The notes below the pieces were generated by a model that was given only the letters and a program-made list of their open reading frames with translations, searched no databases and had not been told where the DNA came from. Position numbers and translations under genes: made by a program. DNA of 64,000 bases. It comes from an uncultured Cetobacterium sp. (lineage in GTDB: Bacteria; Fusobacteriota; Fusobacteriia; Fusobacteriales; Fusobacteriaceae). The DNA is taken from positions 124,001-188,000 of the forward strand of contig CAKOHT010000001.1 of assembly GCA_934085975.1 (NCBI GenBank), given 5' to 3'. Positions 1-9,046 of this stretch are shown here, piece after piece (within the stretch, counting starts at the first letter, position 1; every line of letters begins with the position of its first letter).

Positions 1-977
1 TTCATTAAAATTTCTGCAATTTGTACTGCATTTGTTGCCGCCCCTTTTCTTATATTATCAGCTACAACCCATAAATTTAACCCTTTTTCTATACTAAAAT
101 CTTTTCTCAAACGCCCCACATAAACTTCATCTGTTCCAGTAGCTTCAGTAGCTAAAGGATAAATATTATTTCCTATATCATCTCTGAAAACTATACCTTT
201 TGCTTCTTTAAATTTATCTCTTAGCTCTTCCAAATTTACTTCCTTTTCTAATTCAACATTTATTGATATAGAATGTCCATTCAAAACTGGAACTCTGACA
301 CACGTTGCTGTTATTGGAAGATTTTTTTTATTTAAAATTTTACGAGTTTCATTTATCATTTTTTCCTCCTCTTTAGTATACCCATTTTCTAAAAATGAGT
401 CTATATGAGGTAAACAATTATTAACTATTGGATGAGGATATGTTTTAGCTTCCTCTCCTACTAGCCCTCTTTTCAAATCTTCCATTCCTTTTATTCCACT
501 TCCAGATACAGCTTGATAGGTAGAATAAATAACTCTTTTTATACCATATAAATCATCTATAATTTTTAACGGCACAACAGACTGAATCGTTGAACAATTT
601 GGATTTGCTATTATACCTTCATTTTTAAATATTTCTTCTGAATTTACTTCTGGTACAATTAGTGGGACACTTTTATCCATTCTCCAAGCACTGCTATTAT
701 CAATTACTATCACACCCTTTTTATTTGCAATTGGTGCAAATTTTTTACTGATATCACCACCTGCAGAAAATAGTGCTATGTCTATCTTTCTATCAAAACT
801 TTTTTCTGTAAGCTCCTCTATTATTAAAATTTTTCCTTTAAAGATAACTTTTTTTCCAGCCGAACGAGTCGAAGCAAAAAGATATAAATTTTTTATTGGT
901 AAATTTCTTTCTTCCAAAACTTTCAAAAAAGTTCCACCTACTAATCCACTTGCTCCCACTATTGCTATATTATACAT
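1..977 (-). CDS. asd: Aspartate-semialdehyde dehydrogenase, 3' end cut by window edge
   Basis: Reduces aspartyl phosphate to aspartate semialdehyde in the lysine/diaminopimelate, threonine and methionine pathways; cytoplasmic. The start at 977 follows GGAGGG with 6 nt spacing and gives MYNIAIVGASGLVGG, the N-terminal NADP-binding Rossmann motif. The catalytic cysteine lies in the motif NPNCSTIQ (Cys128). The last visible residues, DNIRKGAATNAVQIAE, are the conserved C-terminal segment, so about 325 codons are present and only a few residues are missing beyond base 1. Family identity is clear. Confidence 0.95.
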   Translation of the reverse strand, partial: MYNIAIVGASGLVGGTFLKVLEERNLPIKNLYLFASTRSAGKKVIFKGKILIIEELTEKSFDRKIDIALFSAGGDISKKFAPIANKKGVIVIDNSSAWRMDKSVPLIVPEVNSEEIFKNEGIIANPNCSTIQSVVPLKIIDDLYGIKRVIYSTYQAVSGSGIKGMEDLKRGLVGEEAKTYPHPIVNNCLPHIDSFLENGYTKEEEKMINETRKILNKKNLPITATCVRVPVLNGHSISINVELEKEVNLEELRDKFKEAKGIVFRDDIGNNIYPLATEATGTDEVYVGRLRKDFSIEKGLNLWVVADNIRKGAATNAVQIAEILM

Positions 978-1131
978 TCTAGTCCCTCCATTACAATTAA
1001 AAAATTCTTTCATCAATCCATCTTTTAAATAAAAATTAATAAAAATATTATAAATTTATTTTAACATTATTGAAGGAAATTTTAAACAAAATCAGAAGAA
1101 TAGATTAAAGAAAATTAAAGAGGTGATTTTT

Positions 1132-1305
1132 ATGTCAAAATGTTGTAATAAACCCAAAGTTAATCTTCCAAAAACTTGTGTCTGTCCTGTTCCAAAAAAA
1201 GAACCAGCTGAAGTTCCTGATATAATGGATCCTATATTGAGTCCAAATGTTGAAGCTGAAGCGAGTGAAGTTAGAAATGATATAGATCAAGAAGATAACG
1301 AATAA
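1132..1305 (+). CDS. Small cysteine-containing acidic-tailed protein, unknown function
   Basis: A 57-residue protein I do not recognise. The ATG at 1132 follows AAAGAGGTGAT, whose GTG (1123) is part of the ribosome site and not the start. The N-terminal third holds two cysteine pairs (CC at residues 3-4, CVC at about 16-18) among lysines and prolines; the second half is proline- and acid-rich (DIMDPILSP, then many E/D). There is no signal peptide or membrane segment. It has its own intergenic space upstream and a strong terminator just after the stop, so it is probably a monocistronic real gene. A metal-binding role is possible but only inferred. Confidence 0.6.
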   Translation: MSKCCNKPKVNLPKTCVCPVPKKEPAEVPDIMDPILSPNVEAEASEVRNDIDQEDNE

Positions 1306-1332
1306 AAAAGAGGACTAAAGTCCTCTTTTTTA
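1304..1332. terminator. Bidirectional intrinsic terminator
   Basis: AAAAGAGGAC-TAAA-GTCCTCTTTT hairpin with an A-run on one side and a T-run on the other. It serves the small gene on the left and the metallophosphoesterase gene converging from the right. Confidence 0.9.
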
Positions 1333-1335
1333 TTA

Positions 1336-2307
1336 TCAATAATATAAATCTATTATATTTATTTCACTTGTACTATTTACTCTATAAGGAATTAACCAAG
1401 AGCTAAATCCTGCACTTACTATCGTGTGAGTCATTCCAAACACTTTATATCCATGATAATTTTTGTACATTTTTTTTACTATTAAATTATACGGAAAAAA
1501 CTGTCCTCTATGTGTATGTCCACAAAGCTCTAAATCAATTCTATTCACAATGGATTCCTCTATAGAGTTTGGATTATGGTCCAATACAATTGTCGGAAGA
1601 TCTGTATCTACCTTCTTTTTTAAATATGCTATTTTTTTTCTTTTTTTATTTGTTATATCGTCTCTTCCAATAATATTTACTTCCTCAATTTTTATAGTAC
1701 TATCCCTTAAAACTTTTATACCTAAACTTTTAATATACTCTATATTTTCTTCCACTCCTCCATGGTATTCATGGTTTCCTAAAATCGCATACATCCCATA
1801 TTTAGGCTCAATCTCTCTAAAACTAGCTGTAAAGTCTGCCTTGATATCTTTACAACTAAAATCAACTAAATCTCCCCCTATCAATAAGATATCTGGTTCT
1901 TCTTCAGCCATTCTTTTTAAAGAATTTTCTATATTATCTTTATTAGTTAAAGCTGACAAATGTATATCTGATATAAATGCTATTCGTAATTTTTTACCAC
2001 TTTTATGTCTCTCTAATTTTATTACATTTTTTATCACTTTTGCTACTGAGAAGTTATAATACGCATAGATGAAAAATACTGGAAGTACTATAAAAGCTAC
2101 TGTCACTATATTTAATTTACTTAATCGATAAAAATAATTTACTACCCCTAAAATTATTAATAGAAAAAATATATAATGGGCTATAAAAATATAATTTCCT
2201 AAAAATCTACCAAAAAAAATATTTCTTCTAAAAAAAGTTCTTCTGATGTAAAAAATAGGTAAAATTGCTAATAAAAATATAAAGTTTATTAAAAACAACT
2301 GTTCCAT
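1336..2307 (-). CDS. Membrane-anchored calcineurin-like metallophosphoesterase
   Basis: 323 residues. Residues 1-90 contain about three hydrophobic segments (6-20, 38-58, 66-84); the rest is a YkuE-type phosphoesterase domain. The two-metal motifs are in order: SDIH (D114, H116), GGD (about 144-146), GNHE (177-180), a histidine in VLDHNP, and CGHTHRGQ. Substrate unknown; members of this family act on phosphomonoesters or lipid-linked phosphates at the membrane. The start ATG follows AAGGAG. It lies 9 nt downstream of mntP and is probably cotranscribed with it, which could reflect a metal-dependence link, but that is inference. Confidence 0.88.
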   Translation of the reverse strand: MEQLFLINFIFLLAILPIFYIRRTFFRRNIFFGRFLGNYIFIAHYIFFLLIILGVVNYFYRLSKLNIVTVAFIVLPVFFIYAYYNFSVAKVIKNVIKLERHKSGKKLRIAFISDIHLSALTNKDNIENSLKRMAEEEPDILLIGGDLVDFSCKDIKADFTASFREIEPKYGMYAILGNHEYHGGVEENIEYIKSLGIKVLRDSTIKIEEVNIIGRDDITNKKRKKIAYLKKKVDTDLPTIVLDHNPNSIEESIVNRIDLELCGHTHRGQFFPYNLIVKKMYKNYHGYKVFGMTHTIVSAGFSSWLIPYRVNSTSEINIIDLYY

Positions 2308-2316
2308 AATTTCTCC

Positions 2317-2877
2317 TTATAGAAAATGTCCAATAAAAGCTTTAAATCCCATTAAAATTAATATTCCTCCTCCTAGATACTCTGTTTTATAACTTATTAA
2401 ATGTCCTACTTTATGCCCTAAATAAACTCCTATGGACGCTATTAAAAAAGTTATTATTCCTATTATCTCTATGGAGTAATATATATTCAAATTTGGAACC
2501 AATGAAAAGGAAAAACCGATAGCTAAAGCATCTATACTTGTTGCAAACCCCAATAAAAATAGGTTTGAAGCCATATCACATTTCCCTTCTACCTCGCATT
2601 CTTGCTCCTTCCAACCATCAAAAACCATTTTGCCACCGACAAATAATAGTAATATCGTTGTTATTATATAATCATACTCTGATATTTTCTCTGCAAAAAC
2701 ACCACCTATTCTCCATCCTATATACGGCATAAACGCTTGAAATCCTCCAAATACAAGTGCAATTTTAAAAATATTTCTTTTTTTTAATTTCTTCATTGCC
2801 AACCCTTCAGTTAATGATACAGCAAATGCATCCATAGCTAACCCTATAGAAATCAATATAAGTGACAGTACATCCAT
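2317..2877 (-). CDS. mntP: Putative manganese efflux pump MntP
   Basis: 186 residues, close to the usual MntP length, with about six membrane helices. The family's repeated acidic membrane motifs are visible: GLAMDAFAVSLTEGL near the start and ATSIDALAIGFSF in the second half. MntP exports Mn(II) from the cytoplasm. The ATG at 2877 follows GGAGGG; a TTG 12 nt upstream overlaps the ribosome site and was rejected. I saw no yybP-ykoY (Mn) riboswitch in the short leader. First gene of a two-gene operon with the metallophosphoesterase. Confidence 0.9.
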   Translation of the reverse strand: MDVLSLILISIGLAMDAFAVSLTEGLAMKKLKKRNIFKIALVFGGFQAFMPYIGWRIGGVFAEKISEYDYIITTILLLFVGGKMVFDGWKEQECEVEGKCDMASNLFLLGFATSIDALAIGFSFSLVPNLNIYYSIEIIGIITFLIASIGVYLGHKVGHLISYKTEYLGGGILILMGFKAFIGHFL

Positions 2878-2943
2878 TATTCCCTCCAATAAATTTTTTC
2901 AATTTCTATATTATACATTTTCTTTTTACTTTTCTCAATTTAT

Positions 2944-2973
2944 TTAAAAAAAAGAAGAGAGTTCTCTCTCTTC
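2944..2973 (-). terminator. Intrinsic terminator of the NCS2 permease operon
   Basis: GAAGAGAG-TTCT-CTCTCTTC perfect 8-bp stem, followed on the minus strand by a U-run. Confidence 0.85.
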
Positions 2974-2979
2974 AAAAGT

Positions 2980-4305
2980 TTATACTATTAAATTTAAAAT
3001 AGACAGTCCACCGATTATCCATAGAGCCATATTTATTTTCTTTGTCTTCCCTGCTGCAACATGAGTTACTATATATGCAACAAAACCAAAACTTAATCCT
3101 ATACTTATACTATATGTTAAAGGCATCATTACAATTGTTATAAATGCAGGAATCGCTAATTTCATATCTGTAAAATCTATATTTCCAATGGACTTAAACA
3201 TAAATACTCCTACTAATACCAGTGCTGGAGCGGATGCATATCCTGGTACTATCCCAACTATTGGGGTAAATAATAAAGCTAATAGGAATAAACCACTCGT
3301 GATTAAGGAAGCCAATCCCGTTCTAGCCCCTGCAGAAATTCCAGCTGCTGACTCTGCAAATGATGTTACTGTACTAGTCCCTAAAACTGCTCCAATCAGT
3401 GTTGAAGATACATCTACTTGTAACATCCTTTTTAAACCTTTGGCACCTTCATCCCCTTGAACCAATCCCATATTTTTGTAACAAGCCATCATAAATCCAA
3501 GTGAATCAAATAAATCTATAAACATAAATGAAAATATCGAGCCTATTAATGATATTCGCAACGCTCCTAATATATTTACTTTCATAAAAATAGGATTCAA
3601 TGACGGGGGCATTGAAATAATTGCCTTCGGAACTTCAACAATTCCCAGAAATATTCCAATAATCGTTGTTATTGCAATACTTATTAAAATTCCACCTTTT
3701 ATTTTTTTTATCTCACAAATAGCCATAATTGCCAAACCTAAAATTCCTAGTACTGTCAATATTGAAAAATCTCCTAGTCCTACAAAAGTAGCATCATTTG
3801 CAACAATTACTCCCATGTTTTTCAATCCAATAAAAGCTATAAAAAGACCTATTCCTGAAGTCGCTGCTGTAGAAACAACACTAGGGATTGCATTGGCTAT
3901 TTTCTCTCTAATTCCTCCCAATGTCATAATTAGAAAAAATAACCCCGATATAAACACAACTCCTAGCGCATCTTCCCAAGAAACTCCTTGCCCTAAAACT
4001 AATGTATAAGTAAAAAATGCATTTAATCCCATTCCTGGTGCTAAAGCAAATGGTGCATTTGCCCATAAAGCAGCAATTCCTGTTCCAATTGCCGTTGCCA
4101 AACAAGTTACTGTTATAAGTGCACCTTTATCCATTCCAGTTGCAGAAAGAATAGCTGGATTTACAAAAACTATATACGCCATTGTCAAAAATGTCGTAAG
4201 CCCTCCTAAAACCTCTGTTTTTATCGAACTTCCTCTCTCTTCAACTTTAAATATTTTTTCCAATACATCAAGAAACATACTCCTCTTTTCTACTACTTTT
4301 TCCAC
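2980..4305 (-). CDS. NCS2-family purine permease (AzgA/PbuG type)
   Basis: 441 residues, polytopic (about 12-14 helices). It carries the AzgA/PbuG signatures APGMGLNAFFTYT, and TSFAESAAGISAGARTGL in the substrate-binding region. The family takes up hypoxanthine, guanine or adenine with protons. The start is GTG at 4305, 8 nt after GGAGGG. It follows the amidohydrolase gene by 16 nt in one operon, so the pair probably imports and deaminates a purine-like compound; the exact base cannot be told from sequence alone. Confidence 0.88.
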   Translation of the reverse strand: MEKVVEKRSMFLDVLEKIFKVEERGSSIKTEVLGGLTTFLTMAYIVFVNPAILSATGMDKGALITVTCLATAIGTGIAALWANAPFALAPGMGLNAFFTYTLVLGQGVSWEDALGVVFISGLFFLIMTLGGIREKIANAIPSVVSTAATSGIGLFIAFIGLKNMGVIVANDATFVGLGDFSILTVLGILGLAIMAICEIKKIKGGILISIAITTIIGIFLGIVEVPKAIISMPPSLNPIFMKVNILGALRISLIGSIFSFMFIDLFDSLGFMMACYKNMGLVQGDEGAKGLKRMLQVDVSSTLIGAVLGTSTVTSFAESAAGISAGARTGLASLITSGLFLLALLFTPIVGIVPGYASAPALVLVGVFMFKSIGNIDFTDMKLAIPAFITIVMMPLTYSISIGLSFGFVAYIVTHVAAGKTKKINMALWIIGGLSILNLIV

Positions 4306-4321
4306 TTTATTAACCCTCCAA

Positions 4322-5692
4322 TTATATTATATCTATTACAGGAAATCTATTTGGTAAAACTATATTTGCTTTATTTTTTATATCTTTAGACTTTCTATTT
4401 AGCTTCTCAATCAGCTCTCTTTCGTTTAAGATTAAAACTTCTCTATCTTTCATCAACCATTTTCCATTACACATTGTAGATTCAACATTTTCACTGGACA
4501 TTGTATAAACAATATTAGCTATTGGATCATGAAGTGGTAAAGAATGTATTGTATTTGGATTTAAAATTATTAAATCTGCTTTCTTTCCAATTTCTAGACT
4601 TCCTATTTCATTTTCTAGTAACGCACATTTGGCACCATTTATAGTTGCCATCTCCAATACTTGTTCTGCTGGTACAGCTTTTGGATTCAATGTTCTTCCT
4701 TTATGGATTAGAGAGGTCAAGTACATCTCTCTCATCATATCCATTCTATTGTTTGAGGGTGCTCCATCCGTTCCGATAGATACGTTTAGTCCCTTCTCTA
4801 ACATTTCCGGTATCCTTGCAAACCCCAGCACAACCTTCATTGCTGCTGCTGGATTATGTGAGACTTTCACATCATATAGCCTGAATAAATCTATCTCTTT
4901 ATCTGTTAGCCATACTGTATGTACCGCTAATAAATTTGGTCCTAAAGCTCCTAGTTTATGAAGATGTTCAACGGTTGAATTCCCTCTATTTAGTTTCACA
5001 TAATCATTTTCCTCTGCTATTTCAGCTATATGCATATGAATTCCTGTATTTAATTCATCCGCTATCTTTTTTGTTTTTACTATTAATTCATCAGAATTAT
5101 TAAAAATAGTTCTTAATCCAAACCAAATCCTAATTCTTCCATCTGCTGTGTTGTTATATTTATCATACAGTTCTCTTTGAACTTTTAATTCTTCATCTGC
5201 CGTCTTTATCCATTTTTCTGGCAATCCTATACCATCATCCATAACTGATTTCGATAATGCTGCACGTAACCCTGTAGTTTTCACTGCTTCTGCCATAGCT
5301 TCTACAAATTGACCCCCCGCCTCTAAAAATGTTGTAACTCCAGATTTTATCATCTCTACACAACAAGCAGTTGAGGAAATCAACGAACTTTCATAATCAA
5401 AATTACTCTCATAAGGCCAAACTCTTTCTTTTAACCAAGTTAATAAATCTACATCATCCGCTATTCCCCTTCCTAACTGTTGGGATAGGTGGACATGAGT
5501 ATTAACTAAACCAGGTAATACTATCTTTCCCTTTGCATCAATTATTTCAATCTCTTCTATAAGTAATTCCTTCTCAACTTTTCCAATCGCCTTTATCAAA
5601 TCATTTTCAATTAAAATCGAACCATTATTATAAATTTCTCTTTTTTTATTCATTGACACTATATATGCATTTTTTATCAAAATTTGCTTCAT
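4322..5692 (-). CDS. Amidohydrolase family deaminase (purine/adenosine-type)
   Basis: 456 residues of the cytosine deaminase/TRZ-ATZ/MtaD branch of the amidohydrolase superfamily. Metal ligands are visible: HVH at 66-68, His in HMHIAE (about 220), His in AVHTVW, and Asp in GTDGAPSNN. Members deaminate guanine, 8-oxoguanine, S-adenosylhomocysteine, methylthioadenosine or 5'-deoxyadenosine. Which one applies here is open; the downstream NCS2 purine permease favours a free purine base. The start ATG follows GGAGGTTTCTT. The promoter and a hairpin lie directly upstream (see 5723-5787). Confidence 0.82.
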   Translation of the reverse strand: MKQILIKNAYIVSMNKKREIYNNGSILIENDLIKAIGKVEKELLIEEIEIIDAKGKIVLPGLVNTHVHLSQQLGRGIADDVDLLTWLKERVWPYESNFDYESSLISSTACCVEMIKSGVTTFLEAGGQFVEAMAEAVKTTGLRAALSKSVMDDGIGLPEKWIKTADEELKVQRELYDKYNNTADGRIRIWFGLRTIFNNSDELIVKTKKIADELNTGIHMHIAEIAEENDYVKLNRGNSTVEHLHKLGALGPNLLAVHTVWLTDKEIDLFRLYDVKVSHNPAAAMKVVLGFARIPEMLEKGLNVSIGTDGAPSNNRMDMMREMYLTSLIHKGRTLNPKAVPAEQVLEMATINGAKCALLENEIGSLEIGKKADLIILNPNTIHSLPLHDPIANIVYTMSSENVESTMCNGKWLMKDREVLILNERELIEKLNRKSKDIKNKANIVLPNRFPVIDII

Positions 5693-5710
5693 AAGAAACC
5701 TCCATATTTT

Positions 5711-5753
5711 AAAAAAAAAAAAGTGTAAATTCTACCCAAAGTAGAGTCTACAC
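5711..5753 (-). promoter_or_regulatory. Leader hairpin followed by U12: possible attenuator or operator
   Basis: On the minus strand a 13-bp stem (positions 5753-5741 with 5735-5723, one mismatch and one G-U) with a 5-nt loop is followed at once by twelve T (5722-5711). The amidohydrolase start is only 18 nt further on. It has the form of an intrinsic terminator inside the leader. The same dyad could instead be a DNA operator overlapping the start of transcription. I found no known riboswitch core before it. Confidence 0.55.
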
Positions 5754-5758
5754 CTTCC

Positions 5759-5787
5759 ATGATACCACATCTATATATAAACTTCAA
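5759..5787 (-). promoter_or_regulatory. Promoter of amidohydrolase-permease operon
   Basis: TTGAAG at 5787-5782, a 17-bp spacer, then TATCAT at 5764-5759 on the minus strand. Transcription would start near 5752, that is, at the first base of the leader hairpin. Confidence 0.5.
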
Positions 5788-5876
5788 TGATTCTTGTGAA
5801 AAAATATCTATTATTTTTAACTTTTAATATGTTATAATCAAAATATATTCCATAAGTAAAAATAAAGGAGATTTCT

Positions 5877-6899
5877 ATGAAAAATTCGACTTGTATTAAG
5901 TACATTGCTATTAGCTTTTTTCTAACACTTTTTTTTGGATGTAGTGCTATTATGACCTCTATCGGTAACAATAAGATTTCAAGTGCTATAAATATATATA
6001 ACTCTCATGGAATAACAACGGATGGAACCGTAAAACTGATATCTGGTTTGGAATATTCCCCCGAATCCCAACTTGGAATACTACAGTATCAAAAACAATA
6101 TTTTGAAATAACTGGCATCAAAAATAGAATTTTAAAAAATAAATATTTTACTAAACAAGATTTAAACACGCTCAATCTATATCTTTTAACTGTTGAGGAA
6201 TTTAAAAAAATACAATCTAAATTTCCTACCATAACGGTTGACTACAATGATTTTAATAAATCTAAAGTTAAAATTACCAAAATTTTTGAAGATTTTGTTT
6301 TAAAAGATGAAAAAATATATATAAATCGTAGTCAAAAAATTCAAAATATAGATTTTTATAAAAAAATAAACACATATATAAACAGCTACATTATAAATAG
6401 TGCTATTTTTAAATTAGAAGGTGATGTAACTGTTAATCTTTATATCAATTCATCTTTTAGAGGATTTTCTCAACTGGATTACCTTCTGACAGACGCTTTA
6501 AGATATGCTGCCGATATGAATATTAATAGAAACTTGGGAAATTATATAATTTTTAGAGGTTTTAACTCTTTTCCAAGACTCAATTCTAAAAATTATCTTA
6601 TAGATTTTAATTTCTCTAATATTTATGTGCGAACTCTTGAAACAAAAGAAGTTACTAGAGAAAAAGAAAAAATTTTTACTACTCGTAAAAAAGTTACTGT
6701 AAGTGGTTACTATAAGATTTATACCCAAAGCTCTACGCCTTCTACTAGACATTTTGAATTTAATGAAAATTATACTCTTAGAATGAGAGAATACGATAGC
6801 TCTACTTTTTATGATGACGAAAGAGACATTGTTAAAAAAATTTTAGAAGACAAATTCTCAAATGTTATTCGTTACGATTTAAATAATTTGATATATTAA
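5877..6899 (+). CDS. Putative lipoprotein, unknown function
   Basis: 340 residues; not recognised. Residues 7-21 are hydrophobic and end in FFGC, so Cys22 is a plausible lipidation site, though the lipobox is atypical (Phe at -3). The mature part is lysine/asparagine/tyrosine rich without further membrane segments or obvious repeats. A late stretch TREKEKIFTTRKKVTVSG looks like a surface beta-strand region. The start ATG follows AAGGAG and TATAAT lies at 5833. It stands alone between the divergent amidohydrolase operon and a terminator. Confidence 0.7.
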   Translation: MKNSTCIKYIAISFFLTLFFGCSAIMTSIGNNKISSAINIYNSHGITTDGTVKLISGLEYSPESQLGILQYQKQYFEITGIKNRILKNKYFTKQDLNTLNLYLLTVEEFKKIQSKFPTITVDYNDFNKSKVKITKIFEDFVLKDEKIYINRSQKIQNIDFYKKINTYINSYIINSAIFKLEGDVTVNLYINSSFRGFSQLDYLLTDALRYAADMNINRNLGNYIIFRGFNSFPRLNSKNYLIDFNFSNIYVRTLETKEVTREKEKIFTTRKKVTVSGYYKIYTQSSTPSTRHFEFNENYTLRMREYDSSTFYDDERDIVKKILEDKFSNVIRYDLNNLIY

Positions 6900-6901
6900 T
6901 T

Positions 6902-6930
6902 AAAAAAACCAGATTCTCTCTGGTTTTTTT
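6902..6930. terminator. Bidirectional intrinsic terminator
   Basis: AAAAAACCAGA-TTCTC-TCTGGTTTTTT between converging genes. Confidence 0.88.
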
Positions 6931-6932
6931 AA

Positions 6933-7289
6933 TTAATATATTGGAAGATAAACTTCCTCATAATCTTTTTTGTTTTTTAAATTTTCTATAACATCTAAAA
7001 TTATTTGTTTCAAACGTTTTGAATCTATATTTATTATCTCTAATTCCGTGGATATTTCATCATAATTGTTTAACGAGTTTTCTAAAACTTGAATAGCACC
7101 TCTAAAATTTTTATTTCTCCAATGATATAACCCAACAGATATTAACAAGAGATTTATTGCTAGGTGTTTTCTAGTTTCACATTTAGTCTCCTCTATCCAA
7201 ATCTCCTCTAAAATCTCATGACACTTATAAAAATCTCTTTGGTTTTGAAAAACATCTATAAACTCAAAATATCTTTGTTTATTCTTCAT
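6933..7289 (-). CDS. DUF309 domain protein
   Basis: 118 residues matching the DUF309 helical family: the motif HEILEEIW, followed by a second helix pair around INLLLISVGLYHWRNKNFRGA, is diagnostic. Biochemical function is unknown for the family. It overlaps the end of the flavodoxin gene by 11 nt and is translated from within it, so the two are coupled. Confidence 0.82.
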   Translation of the reverse strand: MKNKQRYFEFIDVFQNQRDFYKCHEILEEIWIEETKCETRKHLAINLLLISVGLYHWRNKNFRGAIQVLENSLNNYDEISTELEIINIDSKRLKQIILDVIENLKNKKDYEEVYLPIY

Positions 7290-7791
7290 TTAAAAATTCA
7301 CCAAAATTGTTTTTTATCCACTTTTTTAACTTTTCTTTTATTTCTTGAAGCATAAACATTTCATCCAAAGGTAGTCCAACAAATTTCCCTTCAACAATTG
7401 CACTACTCTTTACAAAATCATATCCCTTAGTTTCTGTAAAACCGACTATACCGGCTTTCTTTTCAACTAAAATATCATACAGTGGTTTCATCCCATTCAC
7501 AAATGTAGCTGCATAAAAACCTTGGTTTCCTCTGCCTATGATTCCAACAAATTTCCCTTCAAAATCTACTTTTGAAATTTTTTCAATTCCTTTTTTCCAA
7601 TCCTCATGTGGCTCACCAAAACCATAAGTTGGAACAATGAAAATTAATTTTCTATATTTCATTAAACTTACAATAGCATTATCATCTGCTATTTTATATA
7701 TATCACAATTTTCTTTTAATAAATCCTTTATCAAAGTGGCTGTGAACTCACTTTTACCCCTAGCACTGCTATAAAATATTCCTATCTTCAA
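7279..7791 (-). CDS. Flavodoxin-like electron carrier
   Basis: 170 residues, the length of a long-chain flavodoxin. The FMN phosphate loop is SSARGKSEFTA (residues 8-18, a variant of the usual T/S-x-T-G-N-T). Later come VPTYGFGEPHEDW and the C-terminal motif VEGKFVGLPLDE, which match FldA-type proteins. It would carry electrons at low potential in the cytoplasm. The start is TTG at 7791 after GGAGGTG; no ATG fits. The divergent phosphate loop makes the exact redox partner uncertain. Confidence 0.8.
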   Translation of the reverse strand: MKIGIFYSSARGKSEFTATLIKDLLKENCDIYKIADDNAIVSLMKYRKLIFIVPTYGFGEPHEDWKKGIEKISKVDFEGKFVGIIGRGNQGFYAATFVNGMKPLYDILVEKKAGIVGFTETKGYDFVKSSAIVEGKFVGLPLDEMFMLQEIKEKLKKWIKNNFGEFLNEE

Positions 7792-7856
7792 TTATCACAC
7801 CTCCATCTATACTCCATAAGTATAGTATTTTAAATGTGATTTTTCAATAACCTAAT

Positions 7857-9032
7857 TTACATTTTTTCACTTTTTTCTTTATTGAGCTTGAATTCAGTTA
7901 AAACTTCATTCAATAAATCTGTATTAGTTATTAAATCGTATGCAGTTCCTGCTAAAATTTTTGCTCCAAATATTATAGCATTGTGTGCTTCTTCACTTTT
8001 TCCAACACATAAAAATTCGTCCGAATGAGATGAGGTTCCTTCAGGGACAAAAGCTACTCTTATACACGATCCCGGTACATGATACATTACATTTCCAAAA
8101 TCTGTAGAACCTGTTTTTTCTCTAGGAGGAGATAACCTCGGAGCGTTTACCAATTCTGCATTGCCCATAAGAACTTTATTAAGCTTCAAAACAGGTATTT
8201 TATTGTTTAATCTTTTTGTTTCTACAATTTCATAGTCCGTTTCTGTCATAAGAGATGCACCCTGTACAACTTTTTTGAATCTTTCAATAACATGATCCAG
8301 ATAAACTCTATTATAGCACCTTATACTAAAATTTGCTTCCGCATACTTTGGAACAACATTTGCAGGCCCTCCTGCATTTGTTATAGTATAATGTATTCTT
8401 ACATCTTCTCTCACATGTTCCCTTAAAAATTCAATTCCTTGAAATAATAATATTATTCCATCTAAAGCACTCCTACCTTTTTCTGGTGCTAAAGCTGCGT
8501 GAGCTCTAACTCCATGAAATTTTACTGTAAAATTTGATAAAGCCAATGATTTTATATCTGTTGTTGTATCCGGAGCACCATGCATCATCAAAGCAACATC
8601 TATATCATTAAAACAACCATTTTCTAACATTTTTACTTTTGCACCTATTGTTTCCTCTGCTGGCGTACCATAAACTACAATTTTATATTCTTTACTCTTC
8701 AATTTATTTTTTATACCTAAAGCTGCTCCTACTATACTTGGTCCCTGCATATGATGTGCACACGCATGTCCCATTCCTTCCAATGCATCATATTCGCACA
8801 ACAATCCAATAGATGGACCATTTTTTCCGACCTCATAAACAGCCCTAAAAGCTGTTTCAAATCCACCTATTCCCATTTCCACTTTAAAACCATTTTTTTT
8901 TAAAAAATCTGTTATCTCCTTTGAACTTTTATACTCTTCTAGTCCAAGTTCTGGATTATCAAAAATAAAATCTCCTAATCCAATTAAATCACTTTTCAAT
9001 TCATCAATATTTTCTAAAATTTCCTGCTTCAT
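7857..9032 (-). CDS. M20 family metallopeptidase/amidohydrolase (AbgB/HipO-like)
   Basis: 391 residues. It has the M20D layout: a catalytic domain with CEYDALEGMGHACAHHMQG (metal ligands and base), a dimerisation domain around HGVRAHAALAPEKGRSALDG, and a return to the catalytic domain with GSTDFGNVMYHVPG. Family members hydrolyse N-acyl amino acids or aminoacyl conjugates such as p-aminobenzoyl-glutamate. The ATG at 9032 follows AAGGAGAG; an in-frame ATG further up lies inside the transporter gene and was rejected. It is 14 nt downstream of the YfcC transporter, which probably imports its substrate. Confidence 0.85.
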   Translation of the reverse strand: MKQEILENIDELKSDLIGLGDFIFDNPELGLEEYKSSKEITDFLKKNGFKVEMGIGGFETAFRAVYEVGKNGPSIGLLCEYDALEGMGHACAHHMQGPSIVGAALGIKNKLKSKEYKIVVYGTPAEETIGAKVKMLENGCFNDIDVALMMHGAPDTTTDIKSLALSNFTVKFHGVRAHAALAPEKGRSALDGIILLFQGIEFLREHVREDVRIHYTITNAGGPANVVPKYAEANFSIRCYNRVYLDHVIERFKKVVQGASLMTETDYEIVETKRLNNKIPVLKLNKVLMGNAELVNAPRLSPPREKTGSTDFGNVMYHVPGSCIRVAFVPEGTSSHSDEFLCVGKSEEAHNAIIFGAKILAGTAYDLITNTDLLNEVLTEFKLNKEKSEKM

Positions 9033-9046
9033 AATCTCTCCTTTAA

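Noticed and set aside
1463..2059. Plus-strand open frame of 198 codons
   Set aside because: Antisense to the metallophosphoesterase gene, whose motifs are all present on the other strand.
5711..5790. Guanine/purine riboswitch before the amidohydrolase-permease operon
   Set aside because: The conserved purine aptamer loops and junction are not present, and the predicted start of transcription leaves no room for one.
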